Below, one piece after another: positions 1 through 7,985 of a stretch of 64,000 nucleotides of DNA. The stretch is from assembly GCF_900182955.1 (NCBI RefSeq), contig NZ_FXUL01000004.1, positions 1-64,000 on the forward strand. The letters run 5' to 3'. The DNA comes from Noviherbaspirillum suwonense (GTDB lineage Bacteria > Pseudomonadota > Gammaproteobacteria > Burkholderiales > Burkholderiaceae_D). Each line of letters opens with the position of its first letter. Position 1 is the stretch's first letter. The notes under the pieces are model-generated. The model ran no database searches and was not told the DNA's origin. It saw only the letters and a list, made by a program, of their open reading frames with translations. Position numbers and translations under genes: made by a program.

Positions 1-70
1 GTCTGCGCCGCTGGACCCCGGTAATGACTTCCACTTGCTGATTTCTTCCCGAAGGCATAGGTCTATCCAT
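1..70 (-). CDS. IS66-type TnpA (orfA), N-terminal fragment cut by the window edge
   Basis: Read on the minus strand from an ATG at 68-70, the 23 visible residues include VEVITGVQRRR. This resembles the start of the small DNA-binding orfA protein of IS66-family elements, which usually continues with a helix-turn-helix. The gene runs off the left edge, so it may be intact or broken. A possible element terminus (GTAAAC on the minus strand, 91-96) lies just upstream, as IS66 ends commonly start GTAA. The identification rests on a short stretch and is tentative. Confidence 0.45.
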   Translation of the reverse strand, partial: MDRPMPSGRNQQVEVITGVQRRR

Positions 71-126
71 AGCAGTATTCCTAGTCGTTAGTTTACGGAA
101 TACCGACGGCCCGGGGAATCATGGGG

Positions 127-256
127 CTACTTCACGGTCATCAGTTGCTGTCCGAGATCATCTTCAGCAAGCTGCTCTCCCAACTCATGCTCCATCCCCG
201 TAATCTGTTTGCTGAAATACGTGTAATGCGCCTGCAAGCGTTCAAGTTTTGATACC
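127..256 (-). pseudogene. IS110-family transposase fragment
   Basis: The minus strand encodes about 43 residues (SKLERLQAHYTYFSKQI ... DDLGQQLMTVK) matching the coiled-coil linker that precedes the C-terminal transposase domain of IS110-family DEDD transposases. The frame stops at 127 and the rest of the gene is missing on both sides. It abuts an IS5-family remnant on the opposite strand, so this is debris from insertion into older insertions. Confidence 0.55.
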
Positions 257-259
257 AGC

Positions 260-518
260 CCTGCTGGCGATAGTCGTGCACACCGCTTGGCCTTGGAGCA
301 ACGCGGCATTGACCACCAAATTGCCAAACGCCGAACTGCGCATGGCAGCAATCTTGGCAAGACCCGACGGGTGGTTGGACGCACTACCGCTTGGTTGCAT
401 CAATTTCGGCGACTGTGCGTACGCTACGAACGACTGCCCTCATTCATGAAGCATTCTTTCACTTGGGCTGCGCCCCTATTTGTTGGCGCATTTGAAAAAC
501 TCATTTTGTTAGATGCTC
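260..518 (+). pseudogene. IS5-family transposase C-terminal fragment with one element end
   Basis: Codons for DSRAHRLALEQRG followed by AKRRTAHGSNLGKTR and AWLHQFRRL are the C-terminal third of an IS5-family (IS427-like) DDE transposase, including the region of the catalytic Glu. The same protein sequence, slightly diverged, is encoded on the minus strand in the IS at 14793-15672. The fragment finishes in the terminal inverted repeat (about 492-518, ending gatgctc), which matches that other copy. The 5' two thirds are missing, replaced by IS110 debris, so it cannot transpose by itself. Confidence 0.75.
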
Positions 519-872
519 TTAATGTTTTTTCCTTACTTAGCGTTGACTTTTACTATTAAGCACACACTGAGCGGTGCTTTACCAGTTTCTGCAACAGCTT
601 TCGGCATAAATCAAACGACCATCCGTACAAGATATACCAAGCTATTTTTGTGCCGTCGCCGCACCGACTATAGTTGGAGTTTACTAGTCCCCAAAGCACC
701 TGGCACTTTTATATAACTTTGATGTAGCACAATTTAACAATTCTTTGGCGGGTCAAGATTAGTGCAGGCGGTAGATATTTAGTCGGTTCAGCTACGTAGT
801 GCTCGTTGTAAGGCGCAGGCACGATAACGTAAATTAGGCATTGCATAAGTCAAGATTAAGGAGACAGTTGTT
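519..872. other. Non-coding stretch between IS fragment and first island gene
   Basis: About 350 AT-rich bases with no ORF resembling a known protein. The only recognisable signal is a good ribosome binding site (aaggagac) directly before the gene at 873. The promoter of that gene must lie here, but no convincing -35/-10 pair could be picked out. Confidence 0.5.
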
Positions 873-1976
873 ATGGTTAAAAAAAATCCAATTGACAACA
901 GAAACCGGCAGTTCTCGGATGTAGTGCCACCACAGTCTACGCTAGTTCGCAAACTTACCAATCGAGGATCCCCGCCGCCTCAAAATCTTGGCCCGCTCCA
1001 AAATCTTTTAGGAATATGGACTGCGAACGGAACTGGATGGAACATGATTGCACTACCGTTCCATAATTCTCTACCGTCGCCTGCAGGGTTCAAATTCAGA
1101 GTACTGATGAATCAGTATAATGAAGAACTTCGCTTTACTTTTGTGGACGATGATGTGCCGAATCGAGGTTTGTTAAGGTCTGGAGATCCCAATTTTGATC
1201 AATTTGTAGTAACAGTTGATTATCAACAGAAAATCGCTCAGGTCGTGGCGGAAGACCGACCAGTGAGCGATGACGCAGGTGGGACCGGTCTGCCGATCCA
1301 TCACGAACCCGGATTATGGTTATACATGAAGAATCGTAGATCAAAAGACGATCGAATTAGAGATAACACTGTGACAGAAGATGAAATTGATGTTGCGCGA
1401 CTTGCATCTATTCCCCATGGAAATTCCGTTCTGGCGCTTGGAAAATCTGAACTACATAAAGGCATGCCGGCAATTCCACCAATTAGCGGATTGCCTTTAG
1501 GTCGATTTGAGGATGTCAGTACTCCGGATTATGATTTTAAGTCTGATCCGTATTTCGCACCTTACAAGCATTACATCGATAACCCTTTCATGGGAAACGT
1601 CACAGTTCCTGGTTTTCCTGGATTCAGTCCGGATGACATGAACAAGATTCTTAGGTTTGCAAACCAAGGTGTCAATATAGTTAAGACGACAACTTTAACT
1701 GTAGATTCTACTCGAAGGACCGGTGGAATAACGAATGCTCCATTTTCTGTAAGAGAAGCCGAAGCAGTCAGCATGAAATCAACTTTTTGGATTCAAGAGC
1801 TCGCTGAAGTTGACCAATTTGGCAATCCAAAACTGAGGCTCCAATATTCTCAAGTTGTCATGTTAGATTTCTTCCACCCTCGTGAAGATGAATCGCCAGG
1901 ACGGAATGCTTGGCCACATATCAGTGTTGCGACCTTAGAAAAGGTACCGGCAGAATATGCGCTCGTGTCATCGTAA
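873..1976 (+). CDS. Lipocalin-like / putative haem-binding beta-barrel protein, island-encoded
   Basis: This 367-residue soluble protein has no signal peptide or membrane segment. The block LGPLQNLLGIW with the following G-T-G-W-N (residues 39-57) resembles the opening strand of nitrobindin/lipocalin-like haem-binding barrels, which typically start with a 'PL-x-LxGxWxGxGxN' pattern. Further in, a SIPHGNSVLALG segment also recalls that group. A plausible haem ligand cannot be assigned by eye. The start is supported by the aaggagac ribosome binding site. The gene stands alone between IS remnants and is AT-richer than the core genome, as are the other island genes. Its link to the quinoprotein-like operon is by neighbourhood only, and the family call is tentative. 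Confidence 0.45.
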   Translation: MVKKNPIDNRNRQFSDVVPPQSTLVRKLTNRGSPPPQNLGPLQNLLGIWTANGTGWNMIALPFHNSLPSPAGFKFRVLMNQYNEELRFTFVDDDVPNRGLLRSGDPNFDQFVVTVDYQQKIAQVVAEDRPVSDDAGGTGLPIHHEPGLWLYMKNRRSKDDRIRDNTVTEDEIDVARLASIPHGNSVLALGKSELHKGMPAIPPISGLPLGRFEDVSTPDYDFKSDPYFAPYKHYIDNPFMGNVTVPGFPGFSPDDMNKILRFANQGVNIVKTTTLTVDSTRRTGGITNAPFSVREAEAVSMKSTFWIQELAEVDQFGNPKLRLQYSQVVMLDFFHPREDESPGRNAWPHISVATLEKVPAEYALVSS

Positions 1977-2095
1977 CGGAAGCGACATCCGTTCCTCCTA
2001 CCTTACATAATAAGGTTGTGCAATTCATATTTGAAGCCGTTCTTGTCATAGAAATCATCGCTAAATCGTCAATTCTATTTCTAATTTAGGTTTAA

Positions 2096-2580
2096 TCATA
2101 GAAACACTTCCGTGTAAAACCAAGGGCTTAAATATCGGGCAACTAATCTCAAGCGTGGCAGCATCAATACCGAGGTGGATCTTGCGTCACTGGTGCCGGT
2201 GATCGGCGCCGTGCATTTTGTACTCCACTCACCTTTGTACAGCAACTTGATACCAGTGCTATCGACCAGCAAATGCAGACTGGTTACGGTAGGTGGTGCG
2301 ACTTCAATAGTGACTTGCCTAATGTCTTTTGCCCCCGGCTCACGGTACTGTAGTCGGAAACAGGCGAGGCCAGGCCTGCAAGGCCGAGCGGGCTTCGCCA
2401 CGCCCATTGTTGTTGATGAGGCAAGCTGAACGGGCGCTTGATGCTCAGGCAAAACTGGATCGCTTCGTCACTGAAACTCGCACTGCTGCCGCGCTTGCCG
2501 TTTGCCTAGCCATCCCAGTTCATGGCGTAATCGACCCTGATCAACCGCGAGCCGCGCGATTTTAACGCCACGCTGTACGC
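2096..2580 (-). pseudogene. Degenerate IS5-family (IS903-like) transposase
   Basis: On the minus strand the translation gives RLIRVDYAMNWDG, an in-frame TAG, then SSASFSDEAIQFCLSIKR, and after a frame change LHLLVDSTGIKL (around the first catalytic Asp) and GEWSTK. These are hallmark blocks of IS903-type transposases ('SDEAIQ', 'DSTGLKI'). At least one stop codon and two frameshifts break the gene and no intact C-terminus is present. It is a different IS5 subgroup from the copies at 260-518 and 14793-15672. Confidence 0.7.
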
Positions 2581-2997
2581 TCTCCGGTTCGTCGTTCAGT
2601 ATTCCAAGAGGGGCGGGTTGCATGCGCTCAGCATATCCAAGCCGCAGCCTATGGGCTGGACGGCATGATTTGCTTAACAAAACCCTTTAACATCATTTTC
2701 TCGCAAAAAAACGTTGTAAAAGAAAACTGAGGAACAAGCGTCCTAATTCGGCTTTTTTATGGATGCATAAATAACAAAACCATGTTAAGAAAAATATAAC
2801 AACAATCAAACTAAGTGTTTCACAGCCCGTTAAGCGTTGCCTGCTGTAATACCCTTCAGTCCAAGTTTTTGACTGACATCAAAATATGCAAGAAAAGAAA
2901 GAGCATTCTGAAAATACCATGAACGGCATCGCGGTTACGGCATGGCGAAACTTTTACAGCGAGAGACTAAATTTCGACATCTATCCAAGGAAGAATT
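2581..2997. other. AT-rich non-coding region upstream of the trypsin-like protease
   Basis: About 415 bases with no recognisable gene. The part next to the IS903-like remnant (2581-2690) may be more of its eroded end. A ribosome binding site (aaggaag) sits seven bases before the ATG at 2998. No clear promoter or terminator was identified. Confidence 0.45.
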
Positions 2998-3981
2998 ATG
3001 TCTAACGATAAAGACTTAGAAGGCGTTGACCATGAGGAATTACTTAAGGTGATTCGCTCACGGAACAAACCGCAAAAAGAAAACGGAAGTAGTACGGCTC
3101 TTACAAAAGAGAAAAATATAGCTGCGTCCGACATTCCAACGTTGTTGAAGGCGCTTAAAGCAAAGCAAAAAGTCATTTATGGCGTGGACGATCGCAAAGA
3201 CATGTATGAGGTGTCTGAAAAGAAATTTTTAGTTGACGCGGATAGCGTTGTAGCTTTATTCAAAGAAGACAAGGTCTTGGATAATTCAAACGGGACATCC
3301 ACGCTTATCACCGAAAGTTTCGGCATCTCCCATAACTTATGCAAAGAATCTAATGTGGCATTTTTTGATCAGCCAACAGGTGCTTTCTGCACGGGATTTT
3401 TGGTGGCTCCAGATATAATCGCTACAGCCGGACATTGCGTAACGACGAGCAATGTATCATCTATTAAATTTTTGTTCGGCTTTCGCGAAGCTATAAAGGG
3501 AAAACCGGAGACGGTTATTAATAATATTGAAATATATACGGGTACCGAAGTCATTGATATCAAAAACACACCAGATGCCGCAGATTGGGCGCTTATTCGT
3601 CTAGATCGTAGGGTAGAAAATCACCCTGTCGTTAAAATTCGTAGGAGTGGTAAAATACCAGATGGTCAATCCGTGCACGTCATTGGGCATCCCTCTGGAC
3701 TACCGGCAAAATTCGCTGACGGTGCCTTAGTTCGTGAAAATACACAAAACGAATATTTTGTCGCAAACCTCGATACTTTTGGTGGAAATTCCGGCTCACC
3801 CGTATTTAACAGTGACACCCACGAAGTTGAAGGAATACTCGTTCGCGGCGAGGCCGATTTTGAAACGCGTGGGACCTGCCTCATCCCGCTAGTCTGCCCA
3901 ACGACAGGCTGCCAAGGGGAACACTGCACACGAACAACCGAGTTTGGGCATTTGCTTACAAAAGAAGATAATCCTGGGTAA
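2998..3981 (+). CDS. Trypsin-like (chymotrypsin-fold) serine protease
   Basis: This 327-residue protein carries a full catalytic triad in family context: His146 in TAGHC, Asp196 in DAADWALIRL and Ser265 in GGNSGSPVF, with the usual spacing of V8/trypsin-like endopeptidases. Residues 1-115 form a charged N-terminal extension with no obvious signal peptide, which may be a propeptide or regulatory region. The C-terminus is Cys-rich (C294, C300, C305, C310), perhaps disulfide-bonded. There is no visible export signal, so either the protein acts in the cytoplasm or it uses an unrecognised route. It sits in the island near a subtilase and a CTQ-type maturation operon. A role in processing a product of that operon is a guess. 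Confidence 0.75.
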   Translation: MSNDKDLEGVDHEELLKVIRSRNKPQKENGSSTALTKEKNIAASDIPTLLKALKAKQKVIYGVDDRKDMYEVSEKKFLVDADSVVALFKEDKVLDNSNGTSTLITESFGISHNLCKESNVAFFDQPTGAFCTGFLVAPDIIATAGHCVTTSNVSSIKFLFGFREAIKGKPETVINNIEIYTGTEVIDIKNTPDAADWALIRLDRRVENHPVVKIRRSGKIPDGQSVHVIGHPSGLPAKFADGALVRENTQNEYFVANLDTFGGNSGSPVFNSDTHEVEGILVRGEADFETRGTCLIPLVCPTTGCQGEHCTRTTEFGHLLTKEDNPG

Positions 3982-4075
3982 CCAGCTAAATGCGGACAAG
4001 CGGTTGTGAGATCATACTCAGACGGTTAGTAATTATTAATAATTGGCCCGTACAAATTAAGCTTTAAAATTTGGA

Positions 4076-4131
4076 GGCAGCCGCAATCCTTCGGTAAGTT
4101 GTTAACCGGATCGTTGCGGTAGTACGCTGCC
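4076..4131. repeat. Imperfect long hairpin in a non-coding region
   Basis: GGCAGC (4076-4081) pairs with GCTGCC (4126-4131) and CCGCAA (4081-4086) with TTGCGG (4114-4119), with bulges between. The inner part can pair CGGT (4092-4095) with ACCG (4105-4108). It could be a structured RNA, a recombination site or an eroded IS end. It is not followed by a T-run, so a simple terminator is unlikely. Confidence 0.4.
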
Positions 4132-4601
4132 TGAAAGGCTGAAAGAAAACAAGCAGAAAAACGTTAAAACGGGGCAAGTACAGCTTTGTTAGACATATTT
4201 TCAATGTTGCTCGCGTAGAAATTGGTCGAACTCTTTTTAGGGAAAATTGCTAGCAGTCAAATAGTTTAGAGCGCGTGCCCAATTTAGTAAAATAAAACAC
4301 GAAACGACCCACTGAAATTTATAGAAAAGGAAAAGCGGTTGTTTCCAAGTCCGAACGTGAAGTCAATCAGAGATTTGACGGCGATCATAATAGCAATGTG
4401 GGGATATCTATTATTCGACTCCAACAGATGAATTGAATTTATATGATGCCAGTCCTCAATTGCCATCTTCCGTTGCACGATTTGGAATCTCAGTTAATAA
4501 CAGTCGTGCGTAGAAGCAAATCAATCAACGAAATAATGAAATTTTTTCGGTCTTGCTCAAACGTTGAATCTGCTAACTGCAGAAACTATTTTTTAAAAAG
4601 C

Positions 4602-4623
4602 AATCCGCCACAGCGGGTTTTTT
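4602..4623. terminator. Intrinsic terminator, probably bidirectional
   Basis: A 7-bp stem (AATCCGC / GCGGGTT, one T-G pair) with loop CACA is followed by TTTT on the plus strand and preceded by an A-run, giving a T-run on the minus strand. No intact gene lies immediately upstream on either side, so what it terminated is unknown. Confidence 0.6.
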
Positions 4624-4952
4624 CTATTCAATGTCGTGGAAGTAACGAGCTAACTTTTCAACTCACTTTAAGAATTATAGAATTTTCTGGTCAGAAGTTT
4701 GAGTTTCACTCATTAGAAATAGAACAGTGACCCTAAAAACAAATTGCATTCGATGCAGTCAGAGTCGATTATATGCAGATCTGCAGTCACAGCACTGGCA
4801 AACTTCATACCAAATCGTTGGAAGAAGACCCGGCTGTTATAGGTCATTCGGCCTGCTAAGATTTTTCTCCTATTGCAGTAAATGGCCCTGAAAGTTTGCG
4901 CGGCAGAACGCTGACAGGTCATCGGATTGGATAAAGTAAACGTTAAGGGAGA

Positions 4953-5085
4953 ATGACTACAAGCTACCTCCCTTACGACCCGCAGCAGCAGATGCTGTTG
5001 CCTTACGTCTTGCAAGAGTGGCTGCCCGAAGGGCATCGAGCTTATTACATCAGCGATACGGTGGGCACTCTGGACTTGACTTCTT
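4953..5085 (+). pseudogene. IS1182-family transposase, N-terminal fragment
   Basis: From an ATG with ribosome binding site aaggga, the translation MTTSYLPYDPQQQMLLP followed by LQEWLPEGHRAYY is the characteristic N-terminus of IS1182-family transposases. Homology stops around the codons for TLDL (about 5084), where the sequence changes into an IS3-family element on the other strand; a TAG follows a few codons later. Only about 44 of roughly 450-500 expected residues remain. Confidence 0.75.
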
Positions 5086-5858
5086 CGAGATTGTCAAACA
5101 GGTAGTGTGCCAGCAAGTCATTCCGGACTGTGCGGTTGTACCGTTCGATAGGCATTCTGCCGTAACTTATAGGGTTGGACGAATTCGATCTGAATGCCAC
5201 GCCGGCTTGCCCATGACATGAGAGCGCCGCTGACCTATTCAGGGCCGTTATCGCACCGAATCCTTTCGGGATGCCCTCGCCATTCCATGATGCGTTCTAG
5301 CGATCGGATCATCCGCTCGGACAGCAGCCAGAAGCCGACTTCGATTTCCAGGCCTACCCAGTTGAAATCATCAATCACATTGCACAGCCGGATACTGCGG
5401 CCGTTGACCAATTGGTCGTGCATGAAGTCAATCGACCAAACTTGATTGTCCGCCGTTGGCTCGGCCAGTGGCTTAGGCTTCTCCCGCACCAAGCGTTTCT
5501 TCGGCTTGATACGTAGATTTAGTTCCAATTGTTGATATATCCGATAGACACGTTTGTGATTCCAACGGTAACCCTTGACGTTATGTAGGTACTGGAAGCA
5601 CAAACCAAAGCCCGAGTTACGCTGGTTGGTCGTCAGGCAAATCAGCCAGTCGCCAATCTCACTGCTCTGCGACGACAGCTTGGCCTCATGCCAATAGCAG
5701 GTCTGACCAATGCCGAACGCCTCCCATACCGGCCGGATGCTGATTCCTTTGTCTCTTACTGCCTGTTGCGCCATTTCCCGCCGTCGAGATGGCGCTACCA
5801 CTTTTTTTTGCATGGCCTCAGCGATGATCTCTGCCTCCAGATGCTCCTCTTCGTACAT
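5085..5858 (-). pseudogene. IS3-family transposase orfB, broken
   Basis: The minus strand encodes the HTH_21-like region and the DDE integrase core ([38 protein letters not shown]) of an IS3-family orfB. An in-frame TAG follows GPE at about 5232. The next blocks (SGALMSWASRRGIQIEFVQP, then in another frame RNDLLAHYLFDNLEEV) show at least one further frameshift. The end joins the IS1182 fragment near 5085 and its terminal inverted repeat is missing. The transposase should be inactive. Confidence 0.8.
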
Positions 5859-5895
5859 CTTCTTCAGCCGCCGATTCTTCTTCCAACTCCTTCAT

Positions 5896-6060
5896 TCACC
5901 CCATCAAGGTGGCATCCATGCCGCCGAACTTATTGCGCCAGCGATAGAACAATGCTGACCTGATGCCTTGCTCTCGGCACAGTTCTGAAATTGGAGTGCC
6001 GGCTTCTGCCTGTTCGAGAATGGTAATGATCTGGCTTTCCGAAAAGCGCGACTTCTTCAT
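5896..6060 (-). pseudogene. IS3-family orfA
   Basis: MKKSRFSESQIITILEQAEA and GIRSALFYRWRNKFGGM form the helix-turn-helix orfA typical of IS3-family elements. The frame ends early at a TGA (5896-5898). The expected leucine-zipper continuation (MKELEEE) follows in the next codons but is then frameshifted before orfB. It is the upstream partner of the broken orfB at 5085-5858 and was once joined to it by programmed -1 frameshifting. It lies just downstream of the convergent end of the subtilase gene. Confidence 0.75.
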
Positions 6061-6139
6061 GTACAACTTCCCCGTTTCTAATTGGAGAAAACTCTACTTT
6101 CAAATCCGCTTACTTTTCCGAGGTTACCTTGGTACGAAA

Positions 6140-7432
6140 TTATGGCGCTTTTACCATCCCGGCACCTACATCAAAAACATCGAAGCCTTGCACCAAATCT
6201 GTCGTAGTGGCTGAACCAATTATTTTACTCGTCAGCAAAAGACCATTAAACATGCCCTCTGTTTTCAACTTTTCTGCCCAAAGCGCTCCAATACCAGCTA
6301 CATGAGGAGCCGCCATACTCGTACCACTTAGCTTATGTCGCCCGCCGCCTAATTTTGATGAAACAATATCGAACCCGGGCGCGCAAATGTTCGGGCCAGT
6401 ATTTGAAAATGGAGCAACCGCATACCTACGTCGGCCCTCCGTATAAATTGGCATAAAAGCGCCAACAGAAATCACACTTTCTGCTGCGGCGGGCGGAGAC
6501 ACCGCAACCTCGAAATTAGAATCAATTTGCCTCTCGCTCTCGTTACCTGCAGATGCAACTATGATAGTCGGATTTCCTAAACCAGCCCGTGCCTTGATGA
6601 ACGCCGCCATTTTATCAAAAAGATTTATGTTTGCTCTGTAGGCTTCAAGTGCCCTCGAAAAAGCGATCTGTTTCGGCAGGCCGTTGCGTTCTAATTCAAG
6701 GGCCAAAGCTGGGAAATCAAAGCCAACAGACATACAAATGATCGTCGCTCCTCGTTCAGCTGCCCAATACATGGCGTTTAAAACATTTTCACTAGACGCC
6801 CCGTCTTTGCCGATCACCTTAGCAATTAACGCAGTTTGTACGCCTGGTGCTACTGAAATTCTAGAGCCCTCGTGTGCCCTGCCAAAAATTATTCCAGCAC
6901 AATGGGTTCCATGTCCATCAGTATCGCCATTTCCTTCACCAGTGAAATCATTCTCTATAATGTCAATACCTTTAAAATCCTCGTGTTTGGCATCAATCCC
7001 GCTGTCAAGAACCGCTACAGTAATACCTTGACCTGTGTATTTTGATGTGCCAGCACCAGTCGCCTCTATTCCCCATTCAAAAAAATCATGCTTCCTTGCT
7101 GAAAGCACTTTTCCGGGCGACTCAATACTAGCAGTAAACCTTTTTATTTGTGCTTTTGTCAACGGTCGAAGAAGTTTCATAGGCATGTCTGGCGCAATTG
7201 CAAGAACACCCGGATCCCTTGCAAGAATGCCGAGTTTAGACCTTGGGATCATCTTGGTTTCAACCGCAATCCTGTCGTCAGCGAGTAAAGGAGAAGCTGC
7301 TGAAATCAAAACTTGTCCTACGTTACCCTTGAAAAACTGAGTCTCACTAGGTAATGAAAACGAGGGTCCAGAAAACATGTTATGTTTAAAAGCAGGTTTT
7401 AAGCGCAAAATAATATGACTAGTTTCTTTCAT
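6140..7432 (-). CDS. Subtilisin-like (S8) serine protease
   Basis: This 430-residue protein (start at ATG 7430-7432; an upstream TTG at 7444 is possible) has the complete subtilase signature: Asp143 in AVLDSGID, His174 in DGHGTHCAG, oxyanion Asn297 in ASAGNES and Ser372 in SGTSMAAPHVAG. Residues 1-115 resemble an inhibitor-type propeptide (VLAIAPDMPMKLLRP). No signal peptide is visible, so it is probably an intracellular subtilase. It is divergent from the quinoprotein-like operon across about 550 bases. In the quinohaemoprotein amine dehydrogenase (Qhp) system a subtilase, QhpE, removes the leader of the cofactor-bearing subunit. An analogous role here is an inference from context. Confidence 0.85.
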   Translation of the reverse strand: MKETSHIILRLKPAFKHNMFSGPSFSLPSETQFFKGNVGQVLISAASPLLADDRIAVETKMIPRSKLGILARDPGVLAIAPDMPMKLLRPLTKAQIKRFTASIESPGKVLSARKHDFFEWGIEATGAGTSKYTGQGITVAVLDSGIDAKHEDFKGIDIIENDFTGEGNGDTDGHGTHCAGIIFGRAHEGSRISVAPGVQTALIAKVIGKDGASSENVLNAMYWAAERGATIICMSVGFDFPALALELERNGLPKQIAFSRALEAYRANINLFDKMAAFIKARAGLGNPTIIVASAGNESERQIDSNFEVAVSPPAAAESVISVGAFMPIYTEGRRRYAVAPFSNTGPNICAPGFDIVSSKLGGGRHKLSGTSMAAPHVAGIGALWAEKLKTEGMFNGLLLTSKIIGSATTTDLVQGFDVFDVGAGMVKAP

Positions 7433-7985
7433 TCCATACCCCAAGTCAACTCTTTAAACAACTGATAACATAAAGAGAGCATCGTGCGAGTAGAAGATGT
7501 TCGCAATTAATTGCTCATCCTGCACCGACCGCTGCAAAATTAAGTCCGAAGTTTTATTGATAGTGTGTGCGTCTATAAATCAAACCTTAATGCTCGTTTT
7601 GTATAAATTCACCATTAGAAGCAGGGTTGCAGCTTCACGCGCCGATCAGCACAAGTAGGACCGCAATACAAAAATGAATGATGTGCCGATATCATAAGCA
7701 TGATTTGTGGAATATCAAAGTCGAGCACAGGTTAAGGATTCTAATAAGGGTTCGGTACTCGAGATTTGACGAAACAGAGTAGCTGTCAAGCCGTCCTCGA
7801 CCAATGACCATCACCACACTTTCAAAAATGGATTAATGCATTATCGGTTTTTTAGAGGGAATGGGATTCTTCTAACTTATGTTCGCAGCGCTTTCATAGG
7901 TACGAGATTCAGCACAAACGAAACTTGCTATTTGGAAAATAATTCTTGTTAATAAACTAGATTTAAACATGCAAGGATATAACTT
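7433..7985. other. Divergent intergenic region between subtilase and the CTQ-like operon
   Basis: About 550 AT-rich bases without a plausible gene. It must contain the promoters of the minus-strand subtilase and the plus-strand operon. AaGGAt before the ATG at 7986 is the operon's first ribosome binding site. No unambiguous promoter pair or operator palindrome could be assigned by eye. Confidence 0.5.

Larger units (their letters stand above)
3982..4952. other. Gene-poor island stretch with two hairpins
   Basis: Nearly 1 kb without a recognisable gene. A 95-codon frame at 4443-4730 shows no family resemblance and has no convincing ribosome binding site, so it is not called. The stretch holds an imperfect long hairpin (4076-4131) and a terminator-like hairpin (4602-4623). 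The last 200 bases are probably the left end of the truncated IS1182-type element whose gene starts at 4953. Confidence 0.5.

Noticed and set aside
4443-4730. A 95-codon plus-strand frame
   Set aside because: No ribosome binding site, it spans a terminator hairpin, and it resembles no family.
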